From an uncultured Porphyromonas sp. (GTDB lineage: Bacteria > Bacteroidota > Bacteroidia > Bacteroidales > Porphyromonadaceae), in contig USJF01000022.1 of NCBI GenBank assembly GCA_900554935.1, forward strand, positions 1 through 13,705: DNA of 13,705 nucleotides. The letters run 5' to 3'. The translations under genes and the position numbers were made by a program. Below, piece after piece: positions 7,852-13,705 of the stretch; position 1 is the stretch's first letter, and each line of letters begins with the position of its first letter. The notes below the pieces were generated by a model. The model was not told the DNA's origin and did no database searches. It saw nothing but the letters and a program-made list of their open reading frames with translations.

Positions 7852-7941
7852 TTCGAACTGCACGATGGCTGAGTTACAAACTCAATGATCGCTTAGTTAC
7901 AAACTCAATGATCGCTTAGTTACAAACTCAATAATGACTTT
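7827..7941. repeat. Five tandem 23-bp repeats
   Basis: Units start at 7827, 7850, 7873, 7896 and 7919 with no spacers. The third and fourth are identical; the first two are diverged but share GTT-AACT-ATGGCT positions. The consensus is close to GTTACAAACTC followed by AATGATCGCTTA. Contiguous units without spacers exclude a CRISPR. The identical central copies suggest recent expansion by slippage or recombination. They sit in the gap between the MCE operon and the dcw genes and could bind a repeated regulator or be neutral. The rest of the gap, 7942-8185, holds only short direct repeats and a possible -7 box. Confidence 0.85.
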
Positions 7942-8073
7942 GGTACAATGTTGAAAGCCAGTGAGTTGTAATGGGTGCACGAATGTCCTATATCATCTCC
8001 TATTCTTTTATTTTATGTGACCGTTGCACGAAGGCTATCGCCCACTTGTATATGGTATGAATATGCCTCCTAA

Positions 8074-8095
8074 TGTGTTACCCCTGTGTTACCCC
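8074..8095. repeat. Two tandem copies of TGTGTTACCCC
   Basis: Two exact 11-bp copies abut, and a partial third (GTAACCCC) follows at about 8099. They lie about 90-110 bases upstream of the ftsL-like start, a plausible place for a regulator site, but nothing else supports that. Confidence 0.5.
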
Positions 8096-8139
8096 TGGAG
8101 TAACCCCTTGGTGGTGACCGTAGGTTATCAAAAAATTGG

Positions 8140-8147
8140 TAAGTTTG
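8140..8147 (+). promoter_or_regulatory. Possible -7 box of the dcw genes
   Basis: TAAGTTTG fits TAnnTTTG, 38 bases upstream of the ATG at 8186. A -33 TTTG at the normal spacing is not visible, so this is tentative. If correct, it excludes the longer frame that opens at 8024. Confidence 0.4.
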
Positions 8148-8185
8148 TAGCTAGGTATTGTATTAGCTATCATTGGGCTGATTTA

Positions 8186-8557
8186 ATGGAAGAAGAGAGA
8201 GAAGAGTACACGCCTCAGCAGGGCGGAGTGGAGGATCGCAAAGCTTTTGTCAATAAGTTTTGGAACTTTGTCGAGGGGCATATCCTTGAGAAGGCTTTCA
8301 ACGGACGGATGATTTCTTGGATTGTGGCGATCGCCATATATGCTGTGTTACAGGTAGGGTACAATTATTCGGCTATGCGCAAGATCAAGATGATCTCCAC
8401 CAATAACACCACGCTCCAAGATCTTAGGATGGAGCATATCACACTCTCCACCGAGCTGATGAATGATAGCCGTATTACCACCATTGAAGAGCGAGTAGAG
8501 GAGGCTGGGCTCACTATCTGTACGCCCAAAACAGCCCCTATAGAGATAAAGGAGTGA
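8186..8557 (+). CDS. ftsL: FtsL-like cell division protein
   Basis: A 123-residue bitopic protein: an acidic cytoplasmic start (MEEEREEYTP), one membrane segment at about 43-62 (ISWIVAIAIYAVLQVGY), then a helical, probably coiled-coil periplasmic part (LQDLRMEHITLSTELM to about 106). It lies directly before ftsI, as in Bacteroidota dcw clusters, which is the main reason for the name; FtsL proteins are poorly conserved. FtsL works with FtsB and FtsQ to activate septal peptidoglycan synthesis by FtsW-FtsI. The frame is open from 8024, but the 54 residues added there look non-coding and contain the possible promoter, so the ATG at 8186 is preferred. The stop lies 2 bases before the ftsI ATG, so translation is probably coupled. 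Confidence 0.8.
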   Translation: MEEEREEYTPQQGGVEDRKAFVNKFWNFVEGHILEKAFNGRMISWIVAIAIYAVLQVGYNYSAMRKIKMISTNNTTLQDLRMEHITLSTELMNDSRITTIEERVEEAGLTICTPKTAPIEIKE

Positions 8558-8559
8558 CG

Positions 8560-10737
8560 ATGGGAGACGAGCTACGACAAAAGTCCAATCAAAGAAGTAC
8601 ACTACAGCGCACCAAGCGTATCCATAAAGGATGGGAGCTCTACATGAAGTTTGGGCTTCTCCTAGTGCTATTGGCTATCATTGTCCTGGTTAAAGTAACC
8701 ATTATTTCTACCGTACAGGCTAGGAAGTGGGAGGCTCTAGTACGTTATTCTGTAAAGTCGAAGAGTGCCATCGATCCGCTACGAGGTAATATCTACAGCG
8801 ATCAGGATGTACCGGTGGCGATTACGGTGCCAAGGTATGAGATTGCACTCGATATGGGGAGCGCTTCATTTGATGAGGAGGCGTTCAATGAAGAGCTCGA
8901 TGACCTCTCTAAGACACTTTCTCAGCTCTTTGGGGATAAGTCGGCAGCTAGTTACCGACAAGGTCTATTGCAGGCTCGCCAGAAGCGATCTAAGTATTAC
9001 CGACTTGGGAGGCGTGAGATCTCTTATACCGAGCTCCAGGACCTCCTACAGCACCCCTACTTCTTGGGGCGCTCACGATTTAAGTCGGGCTTAACCACCA
9101 CAAAATATATCCGCAGGGAGCACCCCTACGGCAATCTAGCCTTCCGTACCATCGGTAGGATTATGAATGAGCCCGATTCTCTTGGCGTGACCCATGGCAA
9201 TAGTGGCCTGGAGATGAGGTTTGACTCTCTCCTTTGTGGCAAGGCCGGGGTGAATCGCTGGGTGCGTGTGCCACCACGGTGGGAGCCAGTGGAGGAGGTG
9301 CCCGCCACCAATGGGATGGACGTCTATACCACGCTCAATGTGGATATCCAAGACATCGCAGAGAAGGCACTCCGGCGTAAGCTGATAGAGGTGGATGCCG
9401 ATTGGGGATGCGTGGTAGTGATGGAGGTGGAGACAGGTGCTGTAAAGGCGCTTGCCAATCTGGACCGAATGAGCGAGGGGATTTATATGGAGCGGACCAA
9501 TCACGCCCTTGCCGACCTTATTGAGCCGGGCTCTACCTTTAAGTCTATCTCTATGCTTGGGGTGCTGGAGCATAGAGGGGTTAATCCGGAAGATACCGTG
9601 GATGTGGGGAATGGCCTTTATACTATTGGCAGAGGACTTACCATCCGCGACCACAATGCCCACAAAGGCGGTTATGGCAAGATTACTTACAACGAAGCAA
9701 TCTACTTCTCCTCCAATGTGGGAGTGGCTAAGGCGGTGATGCAGACTTATGGCAACGACCGGCAGAGCTATCTTGATCAGTTTAATAAAATGAATATCTT
9801 TGACCAGATAGACTTTGAGATCCCGGGGACAGCTCGTCCACGCTTTCAGCAAGATGTGGAGAAGTGGTCCACTAGTACTATGCCGTGGAGCTCCTATGGG
9901 TATGAGATATTGATGCCACCTATCTATACGCTACGCTTCTACAATGCAGTGGCCAATAATGGGAAGATGATGGAGCCTTATCTGGTTCGTGAGGTGAGTA
10001 GAGGAGATAAAATAGGCTACGAGAGGGAGCCAAGGGTGGTCAATAAGCAGATCGCCTCCTCAAGAGCAATTGAGCAGCTTCAGACGATGCTCCGTGGAGT
10101 GGTCACAGTGGGAACGGGTACAGCGATGAATTCTCCCTACGTGCATATTTCGGGCAAGACTGGTACGGCGCAGAGACTGGGCGGAGGTTCTTTTAAGGGC
10201 GCTGGGCACAACGTAACTTTCTGTGGCTATTTCCCTAGTGAGCGGCCACTTTATAGCTGTATCGTGGTGGTAAGCCGTCCGAGAGGTGTCTATCCATCGG
10301 GCTCTATCCCAGGTATGGTGCTTCGAGAGATAGCGGAGAAGACGATCGCTACTTCTTATACCCAACCACTGGGTAAGGTGCTACCAGATTCTCTCGCTAC
10401 CTTTGGACAGATGGTACTAGGGGGGACAACAGATGGGGTGAAGCATGCCATTAAATATACAGGTGCCAAGGTGGAGAGGCCTCATAGTGGTGGGGCGGAG
10501 TGGTTATCGCACGAGGGCGGGGATAGCCTTCAGATATTTATCCCATTTAGCCCGGAGGTGGGTGTCATGCCCGAACTCAAGGAGATGAGTGTGATGGACG
10601 CCCTTTATCTGGCAGAGAAGCTGGGACTAGATGTGCGACTGACTGGCAAAGGAGGGGTGGTGGCACATCAGTCTATCAATAAGGGAGGAAGGATCAGACA
10701 TGGACAATTATTAATACTGACGCTACGCAACGAGTAG
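8560..10737 (+). CDS. ftsI: Penicillin-binding protein, FtsI/PBP2 class B transpeptidase with PASTA domain
   Basis: A 725-residue class B PBP. There is a basic cytoplasmic start, a membrane segment at about 31-52 (FGLLLVLLAIIVLVKVTIIS), a PBP-dimer region at about 70-245, and a transpeptidase domain with STFK (S325-K328, catalytic Ser325), SSN (384-386) and KTG (533-535, in SGKTGTAQ). A C-terminal PASTA-like domain spans about 668-725 (MPELKEMSVMDALYLAEKLGLDV). The enzyme crosslinks peptidoglycan at the septum with FtsW. The PASTA tail resembles SpoVD-type and Gram-positive PBPs and is usual in Bacteroidota FtsI. A GTG at 8554 overlaps the ftsL stop, but the ATG at 8560 sits 5 bases after AAAGGAG and is the better start. 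All catalytic motifs are present. The murE ATG follows 3 bases after the stop. Confidence 0.95.
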   Translation: MGDELRQKSNQRSTLQRTKRIHKGWELYMKFGLLLVLLAIIVLVKVTIISTVQARKWEALVRYSVKSKSAIDPLRGNIYSDQDVPVAITVPRYEIALDMGSASFDEEAFNEELDDLSKTLSQLFGDKSAASYRQGLLQARQKRSKYYRLGRREISYTELQDLLQHPYFLGRSRFKSGLTTTKYIRREHPYGNLAFRTIGRIMNEPDSLGVTHGNSGLEMRFDSLLCGKAGVNRWVRVPPRWEPVEEVPATNGMDVYTTLNVDIQDIAEKALRRKLIEVDADWGCVVVMEVETGAVKALANLDRMSEGIYMERTNHALADLIEPGSTFKSISMLGVLEHRGVNPEDTVDVGNGLYTIGRGLTIRDHNAHKGGYGKITYNEAIYFSSNVGVAKAVMQTYGNDRQSYLDQFNKMNIFDQIDFEIPGTARPRFQQDVEKWSTSTMPWSSYGYEILMPPIYTLRFYNAVANNGKMMEPYLVREVSRGDKIGYEREPRVVNKQIASSRAIEQLQTMLRGVVTVGTGTAMNSPYVHISGKTGTAQRLGGGSFKGAGHNVTFCGYFPSERPLYSCIVVVSRPRGVYPSGSIPGMVLREIAEKTIATSYTQPLGKVLPDSLATFGQMVLGGTTDGVKHAIKYTGAKVERPHSGGAEWLSHEGGDSLQIFIPFSPEVGVMPELKEMSVMDALYLAEKLGLDVRLTGKGGVVAHQSINKGGRIRHGQLLILTLRNE

Positions 10738-10740
10738 AGT

Positions 10741-12216
10741 ATGAAACTAAATACATTGATGAAAGGTATCGCCCATGACTTGGTGGCGGGCGATCTAGAT
10801 AAGGAGATCCAACAAATCACTGCCGACTCAAGGGCGGTGGAGCAAGGAATGCTCTTTGTGGCACTCCGTGGAACAGTGACGGATGGCCACGACTTTATCG
10901 ATATGGCTATTGAGAAGGGGGCTACTGCGATCCTCTGTGAGGAGGTGCCTCAAGAGCGGAAGGAGGGTATCACTTACCTTCGTGTGGAGCATACTGATGT
11001 GGTGATAGGTGAGGTGGCGGCTAACTTCTACGACCACCCTTCCCGCAAACTCAAACTAGTGGGCGTGACAGGCACTAATGGCAAGACTACTATTGCTACA
11101 CTCCTTTACCGACTATTTACCTTTTTGGGTCATAAGAGTGGATTGGTATCGACGGTCTGTGTGATCGTGGATGGAGAGGAGATTCCTAGCAAGCTTACTA
11201 CTCCTGATGCACTCACCCTGCAGAGATATTTCTGGCAGATGGTACAGGCTGGTTGTGAGTATGCATTTATGGAGGTCTCTTCTCACGCTGTGCATCAGCA
11301 TCGTATTGGTGGCACTTACTTCCGAGGTGGTATCTTCACGAATCTTACCCGGGATCATCTCGATTACCATGGTACCTTCCTCAATTATCTGCATGCAAAA
11401 CAAGGCTTTTTCGATGGTCTGCCTAAGGGGGCCTTCGCCCTTACTAACTTCGATGAGACGAATGGTATGGTCATGGTGCAGAATAGCGTAGCCGAGATAC
11501 ATACTTATGCCATTAAGCGGGATGCCGACTTCAAGGGAAAGATCCTGGAGCAACACCTAGATGGTACCGATATGCTTTTTAATAACCACGAGGTCTATAC
11601 ACGCCTAGTTGGGAGCTTCAATGCCTATAATATGTTGGCGATATATGGAGCTGCTATTTTGCTTGGACAGCCGGAGGAGGTGGTGCTAAAGGAGATGAGT
11701 CGCCTCACACCTGTGGATGGGCGTTTCCAGACTGTCACCTCTCCCAAAGGATATGTGGCAGTGGTTGATTACGCCCATACCCCCGATGCTCTTGCCAATG
11801 TGCTGGGCACTATCCAGGAGCTACAAAAGCACCACGGAGGCCGTATCATCTCAGTAGTGGGTGCAGGTGGTAATAGAGATAGTGGCAAGCGACCTATCAT
11901 GGCTGCCACCACTGCCAAGCTCTCCAATATCGTGATACTTACCTCCGATAACCCTCGTCGTGAAGATCCAGAGAAGATCATCGATCAGATGATGGAGGGT
12001 CTTGATGATGAGATGAAGAAGCGTACACTCAGGATTACTAGCCGAAGAGATGCTATCCGCACCGCATGTACTATGGCAATGCCTAGCGACGTGATACTTA
12101 TTGCTGGCAAAGGACACGAGACTTACCAGGAGATCAATGGCGTCCGTCACCACTTTAGCGATATCGAAGAGGTAGAGAAAATCATAGAAGGAGAGAAAGG
12201 AGGGGCTACTCACTAA
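10741..12216 (+). CDS. murE: UDP-N-acetylmuramoyl-tripeptide synthetase MurE (diaminopimelate-adding type)
   Basis: A 491-residue cytoplasmic Mur ligase of normal length. Domain 1 binds the UDP substrate (ITADSRAVEQGMLFVALRG, 26-44). The central ATP domain has VTGTNGKTT (109-117), TTPDALTLQ (153-161), EVSSHAVHQHR (178-188), TNLTRDHLDYHG (200-211) and the Lys that is carbamoylated in the family (K220, in HAKQGFF). The C-terminal domain has DYAHTPDAL (343-351), DNPR (403-406) and GKGHETY (456-462). DNPR is the motif of MurE enzymes that add diaminopimelate rather than lysine to UDP-MurNAc-L-Ala-D-Glu, so a DAP-type wall is predicted; which DAP isomer is not shown by the motif. The stop overlaps the mraY start by one base (TAATG). 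Confidence 0.97.
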   Translation: MKLNTLMKGIAHDLVAGDLDKEIQQITADSRAVEQGMLFVALRGTVTDGHDFIDMAIEKGATAILCEEVPQERKEGITYLRVEHTDVVIGEVAANFYDHPSRKLKLVGVTGTNGKTTIATLLYRLFTFLGHKSGLVSTVCVIVDGEEIPSKLTTPDALTLQRYFWQMVQAGCEYAFMEVSSHAVHQHRIGGTYFRGGIFTNLTRDHLDYHGTFLNYLHAKQGFFDGLPKGAFALTNFDETNGMVMVQNSVAEIHTYAIKRDADFKGKILEQHLDGTDMLFNNHEVYTRLVGSFNAYNMLAIYGAAILLGQPEEVVLKEMSRLTPVDGRFQTVTSPKGYVAVVDYAHTPDALANVLGTIQELQKHHGGRIISVVGAGGNRDSGKRPIMAATTAKLSNIVILTSDNPRREDPEKIIDQMMEGLDDEMKKRTLRITSRRDAIRTACTMAMPSDVILIAGKGHETYQEINGVRHHFSDIEEVEKIIEGEKGGATH

Positions 12217-13478
12217 TGCTTTACTATCTATTTGAGTCCCTTGCCCAACAGGGAGTGCCCGGGATGGGCGCTTTCACCTATATCTCCACCCGTGCCGCAC
12301 TTGCCCTAATCGTCAGTCTATTGATCAGCACCTTGATAGGTAGCAAAATCATCGATTGGTTGCGAGGCAAGCAGATGTCAGATGCCATTCGTCCGCTAGA
12401 TATTGAGGGGCAGATGGCCAAAGTCGGTACCCCAACCATGGGTGGTATCATCATTATTATTGCCATCATTATCCCTACACTCCTCTTCAATAAACTCAAT
12501 AACCTCTACATCATCCTCATGCTAGTCACCACCATTTGGCTGGGTGTGCTCGGCTTTGCTGATGACTACGTAAAAGTGTTTAAGAAGAATAAAGAGGGCA
12601 TCCATGGTCGCTACAAGCTGATTGCTCAGCTAGGGCTAGGGGTATTGGTGGCTCTTGTATTGATGACTAGTCCTGCGGTCGTGATTAAGGAAAACGTAGC
12701 TACCGAGACGGTCAATAAGGAGCTAGTAGTGAAGCACTCCGAGGTGGAGACAAAGAGCACCAAGACCACCATCCCCTTTGTGAAGAATAATAACCTCGAC
12801 TACGGAGAAATCGCTAAGAGTCTTGGGCTGAAGCAAAATGCCAAGCTAGTGACCCTCATACTAGTGACCCTCATCTTCGTTTTCATTGTGATGGGCGTCT
12901 CCAATGCCGCCAATCTCACCGATGGGCTAGATGGCCTAGCCGCCGGCTCCTCGGCGATTATCGGAGTGGCACTCGGGATTTTTGCCTACGTCAGTTCGCA
13001 CATAGAGATGGCGAGCTACCTCAATATTATGTTTATCCCAGGCGCTGAGGAGCTGGTAGTGTATGCCGCCACCTTTATTGGTGCCACTGTCGGTTTCCTT
13101 TGGTATAATTCCTACCCCGCACAGGTCTTTATGGGCGATACCGGTAGCCTTACCCTTGGTGGTATCATAGCCGTTTATGCCATTATTATCCGCAAAGAGT
13201 TGCTACTGCCTATCCTCTGTGGCGTCTTTATGGTCGAAGCCCTTTCCGTGATTATCCAGACTGCCTACTTCAAGTACACCAAGCGTAAAACAGGTACTGG
13301 GCGGAGAGTATTCAAGATGAGCCCACTGCACCATCACTTCCAGAAGCCTGCTGGCGTGATTGATGCAGTGATCCAAAGACCCACACGCCCAGTTGCCGAG
13401 GCAAAGATCACCGTCCGCTTTTGGTTGTTAGGCATTCTCCTTGCCGTGCTCACCATCGTGACACTCAAACTTAGATAA
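12216..13478 (+). CDS. mraY: Phospho-N-acetylmuramoyl-pentapeptide transferase MraY
   Basis: A 420-residue polytopic membrane enzyme that moves phospho-MurNAc-pentapeptide onto undecaprenyl phosphate, giving lipid I. Signature motifs are FADDYVK (114-120, with D116 and D117), NLTDGLDGLA (233-242), MGDTGSL (306-312) and LHHHFQK (371-377), plus KVGTPTMGG near 69-77. About ten hydrophobic segments are visible. The chain is about 60 residues longer than the E. coli enzyme. The excess is a hydrophilic Lys/Glu/Thr-rich insertion at about 155-208 between membrane segments, a feature I associate with Bacteroidota MraY. The start is coupled to murE by TAATG, with AGGAGG 11 bases upstream. The murD ATG follows 18 bases after the stop. 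Confidence 0.97.
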   Translation: MLYYLFESLAQQGVPGMGAFTYISTRAALALIVSLLISTLIGSKIIDWLRGKQMSDAIRPLDIEGQMAKVGTPTMGGIIIIIAIIIPTLLFNKLNNLYIILMLVTTIWLGVLGFADDYVKVFKKNKEGIHGRYKLIAQLGLGVLVALVLMTSPAVVIKENVATETVNKELVVKHSEVETKSTKTTIPFVKNNNLDYGEIAKSLGLKQNAKLVTLILVTLIFVFIVMGVSNAANLTDGLDGLAAGSSAIIGVALGIFAYVSSHIEMASYLNIMFIPGAEELVVYAATFIGATVGFLWYNSYPAQVFMGDTGSLTLGGIIAVYAIIIRKELLLPILCGVFMVEALSVIIQTAYFKYTKRKTGTGRRVFKMSPLHHHFQKPAGVIDAVIQRPTRPVAEAKITVRFWLLGILLAVLTIVTLKLR

Positions 13479-13496
13479 GTCATCATCACTATTATT

Positions 13497-13705
13497 ATGA
13501 AGTGCGATTTACTCATATTAGGTGCAGGAGAGAGTGGCGTGAGTGCTGCCCTTTTGGCACAAGAGAAAGGATATCAACCATTCGTTTCAGACTCAGGTAC
13601 CATTCGCCCTGAGATGAAAAAGGTACTAGAGAAAGAGGGCATCCCTTACGAAGAAAGTGGCCACCAGCTCCCCTATCTGAAGGATACAAAAGAAGTAATT
13701 AAGAG
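13497..13705 (+). CDS. murD: UDP-N-acetylmuramoylalanine-D-glutamate ligase MurD, 5' part only
   Basis: The first 69 codons, cut off by the window edge. The start MKCDLLILGAGESGVSAA is the Rossmann-like nucleotide loop (GxGxSG) that binds the UDP part of the substrate in MurD, followed by QEKGYQPFVSDSG and KKVLEKEGIPYEESGH, typical of domain 1. MurD adds D-glutamate to UDP-MurNAc-L-alanine, two steps before MraY acts. The ATP-binding and C-terminal domains lie outside the window. The place right after mraY matches the dcw order and supports the call. Confidence 0.9.
   Translation, partial: MKCDLLILGAGESGVSAALLAQEKGYQPFVSDSGTIRPEMKKVLEKEGIPYEESGHQLPYLKDTKEVIK

Noticed and set aside
7827..7941. 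CRISPR array
   Set aside because: The 23-bp units abut without spacers and no cas genes are present.
8024..8185. 54-residue N-terminal extension of the FtsL-like gene
   Set aside because: It adds non-family sequence, contains direct DNA repeats and a possible -7 box, and ATG 8186 gives a normal-sized protein.
9136..9852. 238-codon open frame on the minus strand inside ftsI
   Set aside because: It is antisense to a clear FtsI with all motifs; His/Ile-rich content is typical of a shadow frame.

Overview
The window looks like chromosomal DNA from a Bacteroidota bacterium, most likely Porphyromonas or a close relative. The evidence is promoter boxes of the Bacteroidota type (TAnnTTTG), a two-part HU-fold plus SPOR protein typical of the phylum, a MraY of 420 residues with an extra loop, and the gene order ftsL-ftsI-murE-mraY-murD. 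The genus is inference; the phylum is well supported.

Layout. (1) 57-1004, minus strand: an HU-fold/SPOR membrane protein. (2) 1161-2854: a long palindromic intergenic repeat split by a complete IS110-family insertion sequence (1191-2647). Between its left end and its transposase gene the element carries a structured RNA region (about 1351-1525) that reads as a bridge RNA. Two internal loops hold short segments that match both the element's own ends (donor) and the chromosomal flanks (target), all sharing the dinucleotide GC as core. The uninterrupted opposite arm of the palindrome shows the pre-insertion sequence and fixes the insertion point independently. (3) 2916-3800, minus strand: a Fic-domain protein with an N-terminal helix-turn-helix; its promoter is covered by a perfect 34-bp palindrome. 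Next to it (3871-4008) is a compact inverted-repeat element with three 23-bp direct repeats. (4) 4233-7765, plus strand, an apparent operon: an ABC-F ATPase with a decayed second nucleotide site, an ArgC-family protein that has lost its catalytic cysteine, and an MCE/MlaD-type membrane-anchored protein. (5) 7766-8185: a non-coding gap with a hairpin and five 23-bp tandem repeats. (6) 8186-13705, plus strand: the start of a division and cell-wall (dcw) cluster, ftsL-like, ftsI with a PASTA domain, murE, mraY and the 5' end of murD, tightly packed or overlapping.

How the parts work together: the dcw genes make lipid-linked peptidoglycan precursors (MurE, MraY, MurD) and crosslink them at the septum (FtsL-like, FtsI). 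The SPOR protein may also bind septal peptidoglycan. The MCE protein probably handles lipids at the envelope. The most notable items are the bridge RNA with readable guides, the ArgC-family pseudoenzyme, the Fic gene's palindromic operator, and the two unrelated intergenic clusters that share a 23-bp period.
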